A stretch of 42,611 nucleotides of DNA from contig CALUPK010000016.1 of NCBI GenBank assembly GCA_944322575.1, forward strand, positions 1 through 42,611, written 5' to 3'. Of this stretch, positions 1-9,578 are shown piece after piece; the first letter of the stretch is position 1; every line of letters starts with the position of its first letter. The stretch is from an uncultured Bacteroidales bacterium. GTDB lineage: Bacteria > Bacteroidota > Bacteroidia > Bacteroidales > UBA932. The translations under genes were made by a program, and so were the position numbers. The notes beneath the pieces were generated by a model. It was not told where the DNA came from. It worked only from the letters and a program-made list of their open reading frames with translations, and did not search any database.

Positions 1-1
1 C

Positions 2-184
2 CTCGGCGACCGGGAGAGCCGCACCCGCCATCCGCTGATGAGCCGGGTGGACGCCTGCACCGCGGAAGTGGTGGAGAAGTTCAGGTCATACGGCATCGAG
101 ACGACTTTCGAATGGAATCCCGGCAACCACTTCGACCATCCGGAGCTCCGCATGGCCCGGGCCCTCGCCTGGCTGCTGCGCTGA
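2..184 (+). CDS. C-terminal fragment of a probable alpha/beta-hydrolase
   Basis: The window opens inside this gene. Only the last 60 residues are present, ending at the TGA at 182-184. The visible part starts with a Gly-Asp-Arg-Glu stretch, continues with a helix, and has an Asn-Pro-Gly-Asn-His-Phe segment followed by a helix ending Ala-Trp-Leu-Leu-Arg. This resembles the last strand, the catalytic-His loop and the closing helix of alpha/beta-hydrolases such as esterases or dienelactone hydrolases. No nucleophile elbow is available, so the family call rests on a short tail. It converges with metF on the other strand, with only 3 bp between the two stops. Confidence 0.42.
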   Translation, partial: LGDRESRTRHPLMSRVDACTAEVVEKFRSYGIETTFEWNPGNHFDHPELRMARALAWLLR

Positions 185-187
185 GGC

Positions 188-1111
188 TCAGAAGCACTCC
201 CGGAGTATCCGGACGACGTTTCCGGCCTTGCCCATGGTGTAGAAATGCACTGCGGGCACACCGTGGGCGAGCAGGTCCCGGCACTGGGCTATGCACCAGT
301 CAGTACCTATGCGGTAGACGGCCTCGTGGTCTTCTCCGGCGGCATTTAGCTCCGAAGTCAGCTCGACCGGGATATCTATCGAGAAGGCCTGAGGCAGCAG
401 GGAGATCTGGCGGGATGAGGTTATGGGCTTGAGGCCGGGGATGACCGGAACGGTGATGCCGGCGGCGCGGCAGCGGTCCACGAAACGGTAGTAGACGGAG
501 TTGTCGAAGAACATCTGGGTGATGATGTAGTCGGCTCCGGCGTCTACCTTCCGCCGCAGGTTCTCGATGTCGGTCTCTATGTTCGGGGCCTCGAAATGCT
601 TCTCGGGGTACCCTCCCACTCCGATACAGAACAGATCCCGGCTCTGCTCGAAACGTCTTACGGCCTCCACCAGCTCTCCGGCGTACCTGTAGCCTCCCTC
701 GCAGGGCACGAACCGCCTCTCTCCTGCCACGCTGTCCCCGCGCAGAGCCATGATGTTCTCCACCCCGAGGAAACGCAGGTCGCTGAGCTTATTCTCCACG
801 TCCGCTGCGGTATTGCCTCCGCAGATGACATGGGGCACGACATCGATTTTATAGGCCGACATGAGGGCCGTGCATACGGCCACCTCGCTCACCTTGTTGC
901 GCACTATGTGCCGTGTCAGCGAGCCGTCGGCTTCCTGCCGGTACTCATACTCGTCCCGGTGGCAGGTGACGTTGATGTACCTCGGCGAGAATTCCATGAA
1001 CGGGCGCACCGACTCGACTAACTCCGCACGGCTGATGCCTTTGAGCGGAGGGACTATCTCGATCGACGGAAACGGCCGGTGAGCCTCATGCAGTATATCC
1101 TTTATCTTCAT
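188..1111 (-). CDS. metF: 5,10-methylenetetrahydrofolate reductase
   Basis: Cytoplasmic flavoenzyme that reduces 5,10-methylene-THF to 5-methyl-THF, the methyl donor for methionine synthase. The 307-residue length is normal for the bacterial family. Family motifs are visible: a Glu in SIEIVPP (E18), MALRGD before the middle of the protein, ITQMFFD (substrate and flavin pocket) and PVIPGLKPI. The ATG overlaps the metH stop as ATGA, so the two genes are translationally coupled and MetF feeds its product directly to MetH. I am confident of the function. Confidence 0.95.
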   Translation of the reverse strand: MKIKDILHEAHRPFPSIEIVPPLKGISRAELVESVRPFMEFSPRYINVTCHRDEYEYRQEADGSLTRHIVRNKVSEVAVCTALMSAYKIDVVPHVICGGNTAADVENKLSDLRFLGVENIMALRGDSVAGERRFVPCEGGYRYAGELVEAVRRFEQSRDLFCIGVGGYPEKHFEAPNIETDIENLRRKVDAGADYIITQMFFDNSVYYRFVDRCRAAGITVPVIPGLKPITSSRQISLLPQAFSIDIPVELTSELNAAGEDHEAVYRIGTDWCIAQCRDLLAHGVPAVHFYTMGKAGNVVRILRECF

Positions 1112-4100
1112 TTTTCAGAGTCCATTAAAAGATGCCCCAACAGTGCCGTACCCTCTGCCTCTGCCAGTCCGCGGCGGCGGCAGTAATCCCGGAACTGCTG
1201 CCTGCCTATCCTCCGTATATCGGGATAGACGGCCTCCTGGTGAACAAATATCATTCCGCATACCGATGCGTCCGGAGTCATGCCGTAGCTCTCGCTGAGG
1301 GAGATTCCCAATCTCCCGTCCCCGTCTATAAGATGCAGTATATCAGCCTTGACCGAATGGTCGGGGAAGGAGGGATAGCCCGCCGCAGGCCGTATGACCC
1401 GCATCCCGGGAACTGCTTTCCGTACACGGTCCTCAATCATTGTGGAAGCGGCTTCGGCCAATGTATCCAGCACGGCCTGTCCGACCAGGTCCTGCTCTCC
1501 CGGTGCATCGGCACTCACGGCGAACAGGGCGCAGGGCGAGGTCATCCCGGACTGAGCGGGCGGCACGAAATCGGCTAACGACATACAGGCCTTCCCTCCG
1601 CCGGGCAGCGCGGAGGCCTCCTCCTGCCGCAGCATCGGTATCCCGAAGCATTCCCCGTCCCCGTGCAGACGGACGGTGTCATCCTCCGCGCAGGCATCGA
1701 ACCACCTGAGAGCCGCCATTATCCTCAGACCGCCGTCCCGCCCGAGGGCGGAAATCCTCCCGAAAGCCTCCTCCTTCAGTTCGAGGACTGCCTGTTCCGG
1801 GGCATTTTTCATCCGGCACACCGCCATGAACAGCTTCCAGTCAAAGTAAGGCATCACTTCCTCCGCCGTAACTGCCTGCGGAGGCATCGGCTCCATCCTC
1901 AGATCTTCCCGGCGCAGGAAGCTCTCTGGGGCAAATGCAGGAGGTGCGGCCGTCTCTCCGCGGGCATCCCGGCTCCGGTACAGCCTGCGGAGCTCTTCCT
2001 GCCTGCGGTGCTCCTGCTCCACGAACCGCTGCGGGTCGAGCATGTAGCGCTTGGCCATCACGGCTGTTGCCGAGGCATCGGCACAATAGAAGACGTAGTC
2101 ATACAGCGGAGCGAGCTTGACGGCAGTATGCAGGGCGGACGCGGTGGCTCCGCCGATGAACAGCGGCACAGTCATCCCGCGTGCGGACATCTCCCGGCAA
2201 AGCTCCTCCATCTGATAGAGGGAGGGAGTGATGAGTCCGCTCGCTCCCACTATATCGGCGTTGTGGGCAAGTGCGGCGTCGATTATCTTGTCCCGTTCGA
2301 CCATCACCCCGAGGTCTGTCACATCGAAGCCGTTGCAGCTCAAGACTATGGCTGTGATATTTTTACCTATGTCGTGGACATCTCCCTTGACTGTCGCTAT
2401 CACTGCCCGCGGCTTGGAGGAAGTTGCGGCGCCGGTCTCATTGGCCCCGGCCATATACGGCTGGAGGATATCCACGGCCTCCTTCATTATCTTAGCGGAC
2501 TTGACCACCTGCGGCAGGAACATCTTGCCCTGCCCGAAGAATTCCCCTACTGTCTCCATTGCCTCCATAAGGGTCTCTTCTATGACCTTGACGGCGCTGC
2601 CTTTTTCCTTCATTACAGCCAGAATGTCGCTGCCGAAAGACGGAGATGCGCTGCCCTTGACGACTGCCGACCTGACTCTGTCCGCGGGAGTGCCTGCGTC
2701 TGCAGAAGGGACTGCACCCTGATGAGGGATGCTGCCGGAGCTGTCCTTTCCGGATGACGCGGACTCTGCAGCCATCCGTGAAGCCGTCTCTATCAGCCTA
2801 TCCGTGGCATCAGGACGGGTGTCGAATATCACGTCCTCGATCCGTTCCCTGAGCTCGGAGTCGATGTCATCGTACACCACGAGCATCGAGGGATTGACTA
2901 TGGCCATGTCGAGTCCGGCTTTGACGGCATGGTAGAGGAAAACGGAGTGCATGGCCTCGCGGACCCGGTTGTTGCCGCGGAAGGCAAATGAGAGGTTCGA
3001 TATGCCGCCGGAGGTAAGGGCACCGGGAAGATGTCCCTTGATCCAGCGCACGGCGTCGATGAAGTCCACTCCGTAGCGGGAGTGTTCCGGAATGCCGGTG
3101 GCGATGGAGAGGATGTTGACGTCGAAGATGATGTCCTCAGGGGGAATGCCGGCTTCCCGGGTAAGGAGGCGGTAGGCTCTCGCACAGATTTCCGTCTTGC
3201 GGGCAAAGTCCGTGGCCTGTCCCTTCTCATCGAAGGCCATCACGACCATGGCGGCTCCGAGGGCGCGTATCCCGCGGGCCCGGCGCAGGAACTCCGCTTC
3301 TCCGTCCTTGAGGCTGATGGAGTTGACTATCGATTTGCCCTGGGCGTTCTTGAGTCCGGCCATAAGGGTCTCCTCATGCGAGGAGTCGATCATCAGGGCG
3401 GCCCGGGCGACATTGGGGTCGTTGGAAATATAGCGGGTAAATACGGTCATCTCGGCCGTCCCGTCGAGCATTGCATCGTCCATGCTCACGTCGATGACCG
3501 TGGCTCCGTCAGCTATCTGGCCGGCGGCTATGCCTATGGCCTCCGGATAATGCCCGGAAGCTATGAGTTTGGCAAACTTGCGGGAGCCGGCCACGTTGGT
3601 CCTCTCCCCTATGTTGGTGAAGCGGCTGCGCTGGACGTCTATGGTGACGGTCTCCAAGCCGCTGACTTTCAGTATGCGGTGATCCGGCTCTGCGGGAATG
3701 GGCCGCGGCGCTGTACCTTTCAGGGCCATAGCGATGGCCCGGATGTGCTCAGGAGTGGTACCGCAGCAGCCTCCGGCGATGTTGAGCAGTCCTTCCCGGG
3801 CCATGGCCAGCATGTCGGCCGCCATCTTCTCCGGGGTCTCGTCGTAGGCGCCCATCTCGTTGGGCAGGCCGGCGTTGGGATAGCAGCTTACGGCGCACCG
3901 GGCAAATGAGGCCACATCCCGTATCAACGGCGAGAGCCCGGACGCCCCGAAAGAGCAGTTGAGCCCGAATGACAGCAGGGGATAATGCTGCACAGCGGTG
4001 TAGAAAGCCTCCAGAGTCTGGCCGGTCAGCGTCCTGCCGCTGCGGTCCCCTACCGACACGGATACCATCACCGGGAAATTCCCATCCGGGAAGAGCCGGT

Positions 4101-4623
4101 AGACGGCATACAGGGCCGCCTTGGCATTGAGGGCGTCGAAACAGGTCTCTATCAGAAGCATGTCCACTCCTCCGCGCACCAGTGCGTCTATCTGCTCCCG
4201 GTACACCTCGGCCATGTCGTCGAAGCTGCAGTACCTGCATGCCGGATCGTTCACGTCCGGAGAGAGCGACAGGGACTTGGAGGTCGGCCCTATGCTTCCG
4301 GCCACATATACCCTGCGGCCGGAGGCGGCATACTCATCCGCCACTCTCCGGGCTGCCGCCGCTCCGGCATACGCCATCTCCGCCGCCCTGTCCTGCAGGC
4401 CGTAGTCGCTCTGCGAGATGCGGTTGGAACTGAAAGTATTGGTTTCGATGATGTCGGCTCCGGCCTCGATGTATTCCCGGTGAATCCGCTCTATCACGTC
4501 CGGCTGCCCGAGGTTCAGCATATCGTTGTTCCCGTCGGCGCGGCGGGCATATCTTTGAATCATGGTGCCCATGGCTCCGTCCAGGATGAGGATTCGGTCC
4601 CGGGGCACGGCTATTGCGCTCAT
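1108..4623 (-). CDS. metH: Cobalamin-dependent methionine synthase
   Basis: Transfers a methyl group from 5-methyl-THF through cobalamin to homocysteine. At 1171 residues it is near full length and has all four modules. The homocysteine/zinc domain (about 1-310) has Cys223 in GLNCSFG and the GGCC pair C286-C287. The pterin-binding barrel (about 335-590) starts near FTNIGERTN. The cap and B12 domains (about 655-870) have the His ligand motif DVHDIGK near 747-753. The activation domain (about 885-1171) has [15 protein letters not shown] near 1075. A Ser/Gly/Ala-rich linker (about 618-645) between the pterin and cap domains looks longer than usual. I saw no cobalamin riboswitch upstream. The gene lies 21 bp after the phosphatase-fold gene and overlaps metF by 4 nt. 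Confidence 0.97.
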   Translation of the reverse strand: MSAIAVPRDRILILDGAMGTMIQRYARRADGNNDMLNLGQPDVIERIHREYIEAGADIIETNTFSSNRISQSDYGLQDRAAEMAYAGAAAARRVADEYAASGRRVYVAGSIGPTSKSLSLSPDVNDPACRYCSFDDMAEVYREQIDALVRGGVDMLLIETCFDALNAKAALYAVYRLFPDGNFPVMVSVSVGDRSGRTLTGQTLEAFYTAVQHYPLLSFGLNCSFGASGLSPLIRDVASFARCAVSCYPNAGLPNEMGAYDETPEKMAADMLAMAREGLLNIAGGCCGTTPEHIRAIAMALKGTAPRPIPAEPDHRILKVSGLETVTIDVQRSRFTNIGERTNVAGSRKFAKLIASGHYPEAIGIAAGQIADGATVIDVSMDDAMLDGTAEMTVFTRYISNDPNVARAALMIDSSHEETLMAGLKNAQGKSIVNSISLKDGEAEFLRRARGIRALGAAMVVMAFDEKGQATDFARKTEICARAYRLLTREAGIPPEDIIFDVNILSIATGIPEHSRYGVDFIDAVRWIKGHLPGALTSGGISNLSFAFRGNNRVREAMHSVFLYHAVKAGLDMAIVNPSMLVVYDDIDSELRERIEDVIFDTRPDATDRLIETASRMAAESASSGKDSSGSIPHQGAVPSADAGTPADRVRSAVVKGSASPSFGSDILAVMKEKGSAVKVIEETLMEAMETVGEFFGQGKMFLPQVVKSAKIMKEAVDILQPYMAGANETGAATSSKPRAVIATVKGDVHDIGKNITAIVLSCNGFDVTDLGVMVERDKIIDAALAHNADIVGASGLITPSLYQMEELCREMSARGMTVPLFIGGATASALHTAVKLAPLYDYVFYCADASATAVMAKRYMLDPQRFVEQEHRRQEELRRLYRSRDARGETAAPPAFAPESFLRREDLRMEPMPPQAVTAEEVMPYFDWKLFMAVCRMKNAPEQAVLELKEEAFGRISALGRDGGLRIMAALRWFDACAEDDTVRLHGDGECFGIPMLRQEEASALPGGGKACMSLADFVPPAQSGMTSPCALFAVSADAPGEQDLVGQAVLDTLAEAASTMIEDRVRKAVPGMRVIRPAAGYPSFPDHSVKADILHLIDGDGRLGISLSESYGMTPDASVCGMIFVHQEAVYPDIRRIGRQQFRDYCRRRGLAEAEGTALLGHLLMDSEK

Positions 4624-4644
4624 ATTGTCCTGAATTGAGAATTT

Positions 4645-5733
4645 TTATATCAGTGCGTCACGGTATTTGTTCCCGCTTCCGGCACTGCCTCCGGTCTCCA
4701 AACGGATGACGAAAGGCTCACCCGGATCAGCGGACGGCATGCGGACATTGTACTCGTTGCGGGCGGTCTCGATGACTTCGAGCGCCCGGCCTCCGTCCAT
4801 CATGACCGCCGACTCCACGCTCACGTCCTTGGGGGTCTTGACTGTCAGCAGCGAGGAATAAGGATAATAGAAGATATAGTCTATGCGGTCGCGTTCATCG
4901 GCATCGGGGGTCCAGGTAAGGCGCTCGACGGGTATCAGGGGATTGTCGGCCGGGAAGGTAAATCCGGGATGGGACAATACGTCGGGGAACTGCTCGCGGT
5001 AGGTGTCAATGTATCCGGCATTGTCTAACATCAGGGGCACAGTCCAGGGAATGATGAGCCCGTTGTGGTCGTACAGGTCCTTGGTCTCCCAGGTCCAGTC
5101 CAAGTGGGACGGTTCGTTGAAGTCTCCGCCGAGGATGACGATTCTACCCGCCTCGATGTCCTTGCCGGCAGCGGCGATGAACTCCCGGATGGCGTCGTCG
5201 CGCTGCGAGGCGTCATTGACCTGCAGCACCTCGAGGACGGTCTGCGGGATGGGAATCTTCTCCCATGTGGAGCCGTCGTAGCCGCGGACATTGTAATAGG
5301 CGTCATTGAGGTAGTCTAAATGGGCAGTGTACACCGCGATCTCCCGTCCGCCTATCTCCGAGACCATCCGGTAGATGCTGCCGTGGTCCCCGTTCTCCGG
5401 AAATACCGTAGTGGAGTCCGTTATCGGATGCCGGCTCAGCAGCCCGGAGTCGTAACTGTAGAACGAATAGTATTCCAGTCCTCTCTCACGCAGCGAGGCC
5501 ACTATACGGTCGCAGAACCGTGTCCCGTGATAGTTGCGTACCTCGCTGAAAGTCACGAAATCCGGCCTGAGCCTCTCGATCTCGTCCACTATCGCGTCAT
5601 ATCCTCCGGGAACCATCGTCCCCTCCTGCCAGATATTCCACTGCAGGACAGTAAATTCCGTCTTTTGCTCCATCGAACCTGCAATCATCGGCAGGGAAAT
5701 CAGAAAAACAACAATTATCAGAATCTTTCTCAT
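4645..5733 (-). CDS. Exported endonuclease/exonuclease/phosphatase-fold protein
   Basis: A 362-residue member of the EEP (DNase I / inositol phosphatase) superfamily. The N-terminus (MRKILIIVVFLISLPMIAGS) is a signal peptide or membrane anchor, so it probably acts outside the cytoplasm. Visible superfamily motifs are QWNIW (metal-site Asn), TFSEVRN (metal-binding Glu), TAHLDY (catalytic His region), GGDFNEPSHLDW (Asp/Asn) and DRIDYIFY. The usual final Ser-Asp-His motif is not obvious; the equivalent stretch reads PSADPGEPFVI, so activity is uncertain. The substrate cannot be told from sequence; phosphodiesters or sugar phosphates are typical. It sits 21 bp upstream of metH and may be cotranscribed, though no functional link is evident. 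Confidence 0.82.
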   Translation of the reverse strand: MRKILIIVVFLISLPMIAGSMEQKTEFTVLQWNIWQEGTMVPGGYDAIVDEIERLRPDFVTFSEVRNYHGTRFCDRIVASLRERGLEYYSFYSYDSGLLSRHPITDSTTVFPENGDHGSIYRMVSEIGGREIAVYTAHLDYLNDAYYNVRGYDGSTWEKIPIPQTVLEVLQVNDASQRDDAIREFIAAAGKDIEAGRIVILGGDFNEPSHLDWTWETKDLYDHNGLIIPWTVPLMLDNAGYIDTYREQFPDVLSHPGFTFPADNPLIPVERLTWTPDADERDRIDYIFYYPYSSLLTVKTPKDVSVESAVMMDGGRALEVIETARNEYNVRMPSADPGEPFVIRLETGGSAGSGNKYRDALI

Positions 5734-5756
5734 TTCAAATCTTTTTTTTCAGCCTG

Positions 5757-5764
5757 CAAATATA
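5757..5764 (-). promoter_or_regulatory. Candidate -7 box upstream of the EEP gene
   Basis: On the minus strand TATATTTG matches the Bacteroidota -7 consensus TAnnTTTG. It lies 23 bp upstream of the ATG at 5733. I see no good -33 TTTG at 19-20 bp, so the call rests on one box. Confidence 0.35.
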
Positions 5765-5792
5765 AAACAATTACCCGCACTCTTTCCACAGT

Positions 5793-6204
5793 CATTCCTG
5801 TTTCCGGTTGACCGGAAGGTGCCGGAGAAAGTGCCTTTTCGCCACCACCTTCTCGATTTCGTTATAAACCGACCGGCATCAGAAGCACCTCTCGCCGGTA
5901 TTCCTGATTTCAGTTGACCGGAAGGTGCCGGGGGAAAAGGCATTTCGCCACCACCTTCTCGATTTCGTTATATGCAGACTGGCATCAGAAGCACCTCTCG
6001 CCGGTATTCCTGATTTCGGTTGACTGGAAGGTGCCGGGAAAAGTGCCTTTTCTCCACCACCTTCTTGATTTCGTTATGAGCGGACCGTCCTCAGAAGCAC
6101 CTCTCGCCGGTATTCCTGATTTCAGTTGACCGGAAGGTGCCGGGGGAAAAGGCATTTCGCCACCACCTTCTCGATTTCGTTATATGCAGACCGGCATCAG
6201 AGGC
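5793..6204. repeat. Four-copy 106-bp tandem repeat, intergenic
   Basis: The marker GTTGACCGGAAGGTG (GTTGACTGG in copy 3) starts at 5807, 5913, 6019 and 6125, an exact 106-bp period. Each unit carries GAAGGTG followed about 25 bp later by CACCTTC, a 7-bp inverted repeat, then a stretch with CAGAAGCACCTCTCGCCGG. Copies 2 and 4 are nearly identical and share GGGGGAAAAGGCATTTCGCC. Copies 1 and 3 share an AAAGTGCCTTTTC version, so a 212-bp dimer may have been duplicated. Copy 4 decays after about 6204. All frames are interrupted by stops inside the unit, so it is not a coding repeat. It lies between the stop of the PhzF-like gene and the promoter of the EEP gene. Confidence 0.9.
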
Positions 6205-6223
6205 GTCCGTCGCCGCACTGCCG

Positions 6224-7090
6224 TCACCTCCATTCCCCTTCGGCCACCACGAAGACCCTGCCGCCGACCCGGGTCGAATAAAGCCCGCCGGCCGCATCAT
6301 ACGAGGCCTCGACATGGAGCCGCGAGGGCCGTCCCATCTCGCTGCCCTGACTCACCGTATAGCTGAGACTCCGCGCCCCGCCGAAGAAGCCGTGCCGGAG
6401 CAGCCAGCACGCTAAGTCGCCGTTGGCACTGCCCGTAGCCGGATCCTCGAGGAAGCCGGGGTCCTCCATAAACACCCTTACCCGCAGACTGCCGTCCGGC
6501 ATCGGCACGAAGTACAGCAGACTGCACGCATAGTGCCGGTCGATGAACCGCTGCCGTTCGTCGTAGTTGACCCGGCAGCGCTCGAGGGCCTCGACGGACC
6601 GCAGAGGGGTGATCACAGCCTCTAACCCGGTCGACACCCATTGGACCGGAAAATCGTCCCGGACGTCGTCCTCCGACAGTGACACCGCAGCCACCGCCGC
6701 ATCCCGGGGCAGAATCTCTCCGAACACTGGCTGATTCTGCGTCATGACACCCATGCCGTCCGGAGCGAAGTCCACCGGAATCTGCCCGGCCCTTAGGTTG
6801 AGCAGCACCCGCGACGGCCGTCCGACCTCGAGCATTTCCCTGATGACGTATGCCGTCCCGAGCGTAGGATGTCCGGCGAACGGTACCTCACAGGAGGTCG
6901 TGAATATACGCACGTCATAGCCTCCGTCGGCCTGACGTCCAGACATGATGAAGGTCGTCTCGGAAAAGCCTATCTCTATGGCTATCCGCTGCATCTCGGC
7001 ATCAGAGACAGGCCGGTCGGGGATGAGGACGGCTAACGGATTGCCCTGATATTTCGCCTCGGCGAAACAGTCTACGATATAGAATCTCAT
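6224..7090 (-). CDS. PhzF-family isomerase/epimerase
   Basis: A 288-residue protein of the PhzF / diaminopimelate-epimerase fold, cytoplasmic. Family signatures are clear: GFSETTF with the catalytic Glu at residue 44, PFAGHPTLGTA at 70-80, and EDPATGSANGDLACWLL in the second half. The start MRFYIVDCFAEAKYQGNPLAV matches the family N-terminus. Members isomerise small metabolites by proton shuttling, but the real substrate of most is unknown and there is no phenazine cluster here. Its 5' side carries a candidate -7 box and its 3' side runs into the 106-bp repeats. Confidence 0.92.
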   Translation of the reverse strand: MRFYIVDCFAEAKYQGNPLAVLIPDRPVSDAEMQRIAIEIGFSETTFIMSGRQADGGYDVRIFTTSCEVPFAGHPTLGTAYVIREMLEVGRPSRVLLNLRAGQIPVDFAPDGMGVMTQNQPVFGEILPRDAAVAAVSLSEDDVRDDFPVQWVSTGLEAVITPLRSVEALERCRVNYDERQRFIDRHYACSLLYFVPMPDGSLRVRVFMEDPGFLEDPATGSANGDLACWLLRHGFFGGARSLSYTVSQGSEMGRPSRLHVEASYDAAGGLYSTRVGGRVFVVAEGEWR

Positions 7091-7110
7091 TCGGTATGTG
7101 TTTTAGATTC

Positions 7111-7118
7111 CAAAGATA
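7111..7118 (-). promoter_or_regulatory. Candidate -7 box of the PhzF-like gene
   Basis: Minus-strand TATCTTTG matches TAnnTTTG and lies 20 bp upstream of the ATG at 7090, just after the terminator hairpin of the pst operon. No matching -33 box is obvious. Confidence 0.4.
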
Positions 7119-7142
7119 GCGATATTCCCGCCCACTATAAAT

Positions 7143-7189
7143 AAAACAACTATGTTAGGCCGTAATACGCGTTCTAACATAGTTGTTTT
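7143..7189 (-). terminator. Hairpin terminator of the pst-phoU operon
   Basis: A perfect 16-bp inverted repeat (AAAACAACTATGTTAG at 7143-7158 with its complement at 7174-7189) around a 15-nt loop. On the minus strand the stem ends in TTGTTTT followed by ATTTATA. This gives the A-stem/U-tail layout of an intrinsic terminator. It lies 35 bp after the phoU stop and before the PhzF-like promoter. Confidence 0.75.
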
Positions 7190-7223
7190 CCAACCTAATT
7201 ATTAACCTATTAACACTGTATCA

Positions 7224-7910
7224 TCATTCTCCCTTACTGCCTGAGAACATGGCCGTATGCCTGAGCACCTTCGCATCGACATAGAAGACTATCTCCTCAG
7301 CGATATTGGTCAGATGGTCGCCGGTGCGCTCGAGCTTGCGGAAGATGCTGCCGAGCCCCATGACCACCGGAAGCTCGTCCGTATGCTCCCGGGCGTACTC
7401 CACCAGGATGCTGTCGGAAGCGGCCTTTAGCCGGTCCAGCTCGTCGTCCATATCGATGACAGAGGAGGCCTTCGAGGGATTCTCGTCCATCAGGGAGGAC
7501 TGCAGCCCGTTCATCATCTCCAGCACGATGTCGAACATCCGCTCCAGCTGGAGCCTGTCCACCAGATCCGCATCCAGTTTCTCCACATCCGTCTCCTTGA
7601 CGAAGCGGGCGATGCTGTAGGCGTAGTCCCCGATGCGCTCGAGGTCGCTGTTGATCTTGAGCATGGCCAGCACGAAGCGCAGGTCCACTGCCACGGGAGT
7701 GTAGAGGGCGATGAAGTCCTCCACCTGAGTATCTATCTTGATGTCCTGTGCATCCACCAGGCGCTCGCGCACCCATATCTGCTGGGCTATATTGCGGTCC
7801 ATGCCGAGCACCGCCTGCCGGGCCTGGTCCATCTGACTGTACACCATAGCCCACATGCGGTAGACCTCGTTGCGGAGCTGGGTGAGTTGCTGATCTACGA
7901 ATTTTACCAT
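7224..7910 (-). CDS. phoU: Phosphate transport regulator PhoU
   Basis: A 228-residue, all-helical cytoplasmic protein with the two-repeat PhoU layout. Acidic metal-binding motifs are visible, such as DSDLERIGDYAYSIARF in the first repeat and FRKLERTGDHLTNIAEEIVFYV in the second (family E/DxxxD). PhoU links the Pst transporter to the Pho sensor kinase and damps phosphate uptake. It is the last gene of the operon, 21 bp after pstB, and is followed by a strong hairpin. No Pho kinase or regulator gene is in this window. Confidence 0.95.
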   Translation of the reverse strand: MVKFVDQQLTQLRNEVYRMWAMVYSQMDQARQAVLGMDRNIAQQIWVRERLVDAQDIKIDTQVEDFIALYTPVAVDLRFVLAMLKINSDLERIGDYAYSIARFVKETDVEKLDADLVDRLQLERMFDIVLEMMNGLQSSLMDENPSKASSVIDMDDELDRLKAASDSILVEYAREHTDELPVVMGLGSIFRKLERTGDHLTNIAEEIVFYVDAKVLRHTAMFSGSKGE

Positions 7911-7931
7911 ATCCTGTAATATTTTTGTCTG

Positions 7932-8684
7932 TTAACCGAAACGTCCTGTGATGTAGTTCTGGGTGGCCTCCTTGTGAGGATTCGTAAAGATAGTCTTGGT
8001 ATCGTCATACTCGACCATCTCACCCATATAGAAAAATGCCGTCCTGTCGCTGACCCTCGCCGCCTGCTGCATGTTGTGCGTGACGATGACGATGGTCACC
8101 TGGCTGCGCAGCTCGCTGATAAGCTCCTCCACCTTGGCTGTCGATATCGGGTCGAGGGCCGAGGCCGGCTCATCCATCAGCAGCACCGAGGGGGACACTG
8201 CCATGGCCCGGGCGATGCAGAGCCTCTGCTGCTGGCCTCCCGAGAGGGCAAATGCCGACTCGCCGAGCTTGTCCTTGACCTCATCCCAAAGGGCTGCCCC
8301 GCGCAGGGACTCCTCCACCCTCTCCCGGATGTAGGCCCTGTCCTTTATACCGTTGACCCGCAGGCCGTAGGCCACATTGTCAAATATGCTCTTGGGGAAG
8401 GGATTGGGCCTCTGGAAGACCATCCCCACATTCTTGCGCAGCTCGTCCACATGGACATCCGCTCCGTAGATATCCTGCCCGTCGATGAGGATCTGCCCCT
8501 CGAGCCGGGTGCCGGGTATCAGGTCGTTCATCCGGTTGAACAGCCGCAGGAAGGTGGACTTGCCGCAGCCGGAGGGCCCGATGAAGGCGACCACCTGATT
8601 CTGCGGTATCTCCATCGATATACCCTTCAGGGCGTGGAAGGCCCCGTAGTAGAAATTAACGTCCCTTGCTTCGATTTTCTCCAT
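7932..8684 (-). CDS. pstB: Phosphate ABC transporter ATP-binding protein
   Basis: A 250-residue ABC ATPase that powers phosphate import, peripheral to the inner membrane. Walker A is GPSGCGKST near residues 36-44, the signature is LSGGQQQRL near 147-155, and Walker B is [13 protein letters not shown]. The H-loop is in [23 protein letters not shown], which is typical of PstB. The start codon follows directly on the pstA stop, so translation is probably coupled. Confidence 0.97.
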   Translation of the reverse strand: MEKIEARDVNFYYGAFHALKGISMEIPQNQVVAFIGPSGCGKSTFLRLFNRMNDLIPGTRLEGQILIDGQDIYGADVHVDELRKNVGMVFQRPNPFPKSIFDNVAYGLRVNGIKDRAYIRERVEESLRGAALWDEVKDKLGESAFALSGGQQQRLCIARAMAVSPSVLLMDEPASALDPISTAKVEELISELRSQVTIVIVTHNMQQAARVSDRTAFFYMGEMVEYDDTKTIFTNPHKEATQNYITGRFG

Positions 8685-9572
8685 TTATTTTATCTTTAAC
8701 CGTTTTTCAAAATATTTTCTGAGTCCTCCCGCCAGCAGATTGATAATCAGGACAATGATAATCAGCACTAAGGCCGTTCCATAGGCTATCGGCTGCTGCG
8801 CCTCGATGTCCGTGCCGCTGGTCGAGATGACGTAGAGGTGGTATGGCAGGGCCATGCACTGGTCAAATATGGATGCGGGCAGCTGGGGGAAGAAATAGGC
8901 GGCGCAGGTGAAAAGAATCGGCGCGGTCTCTCCCGACACACGGCCGAGGGAGAGGATCAGGCCGGTGATGATGCGCGGCATGCCCATGGGCAGCACCACC
9001 TTCCAGATGGTCTGGAGCTTGGTGGCTCCGAGGGCCAGGCTTCCCTCGCGGATAGCGGCGGGAATGTCCTTCAGGGCCTCCTCCGTGGTGCGGATGACCA
9101 GCGGCAGGGAGAGCAGTCCGAGGGTCAGGGAGCCGGCTAAGATGCTGTCGCCGAAGCCTAAGTATTTGACGAACAGGGCCATGCCGAAGAGTCCGAAGAC
9201 TATCGAGGGCACTCCGCTGAGGTTGTTGGTCATCAGGCGGATGAAGCGCACCACCCACCCTTTTGAGGCGTATTCGTTCATGTAGATGCCGCTCATGATG
9301 CCTATCGGGAAGGCCACCACGGCGCTTCCGAGCATCAGCAGCAGGGTTCCCACTATCGCGGGGAAAATACCGCCGGCGGTCATTCCGTCCTCCGGGGCCT
9401 TGGTCAGGAAGTCCCAGCTCAGGACTCCGGCGCCCTTGTAGATGATGAAGCCGAGGATGGCAAAAAGCACTAAGACAATAAAATAGCTCAGCACCCGGAA
9501 TACGGTGAAGGCCGCGGCCTGCGAGCGCCGCTTGCGGAGGTGGTAGCCGGTGGGATATACTGGGGTATTCAT
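8685..9572 (-). CDS. pstA: Phosphate ABC transporter permease PstA
   Basis: A 295-residue inner-membrane permease with about six hydrophobic segments. The cytoplasmic coupling region EALKDIPAAIREGSLALGATKLQTIWKVVLP is the EAA loop that docks to PstB. The N-terminus HLRKRRSQAAAF is basic and cytoplasmic. It pairs with PstC to form the channel. The gap to pstC is 6 bp and to pstB zero. Confidence 0.95.
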   Translation of the reverse strand: MNTPVYPTGYHLRKRRSQAAAFTVFRVLSYFIVLVLFAILGFIIYKGAGVLSWDFLTKAPEDGMTAGGIFPAIVGTLLLMLGSAVVAFPIGIMSGIYMNEYASKGWVVRFIRLMTNNLSGVPSIVFGLFGMALFVKYLGFGDSILAGSLTLGLLSLPLVIRTTEEALKDIPAAIREGSLALGATKLQTIWKVVLPMGMPRIITGLILSLGRVSGETAPILFTCAAYFFPQLPASIFDQCMALPYHLYVISTSGTDIEAQQPIAYGTALVLIIIVLIINLLAGGLRKYFEKRLKIK

Positions 9573-9578
9573 GGGTCG

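Noticed and set aside
1663-2757. Long plus-strand open frame (364 codons) opposite metH
   Set aside because: It is a shadow in GC-rich DNA of the well-supported metH; the translation has no recognisable motif.
4624-5810. Cobalamin or SAM riboswitch upstream of metH
   Set aside because: Only 21 bp separate metH from the upstream gene, and the leader of that gene is short and AT-rich with no room for such a structure.
5793-6204. 106-bp repeats considered as a small CRISPR array
   Set aside because: The whole unit is conserved, with no unique spacers between short repeats.
7143-7189. Long inverted repeat considered as a mobile-element end
   Set aside because: There is no transposase or matching second end, and the A-stem/U-tail layout after phoU fits a terminator.
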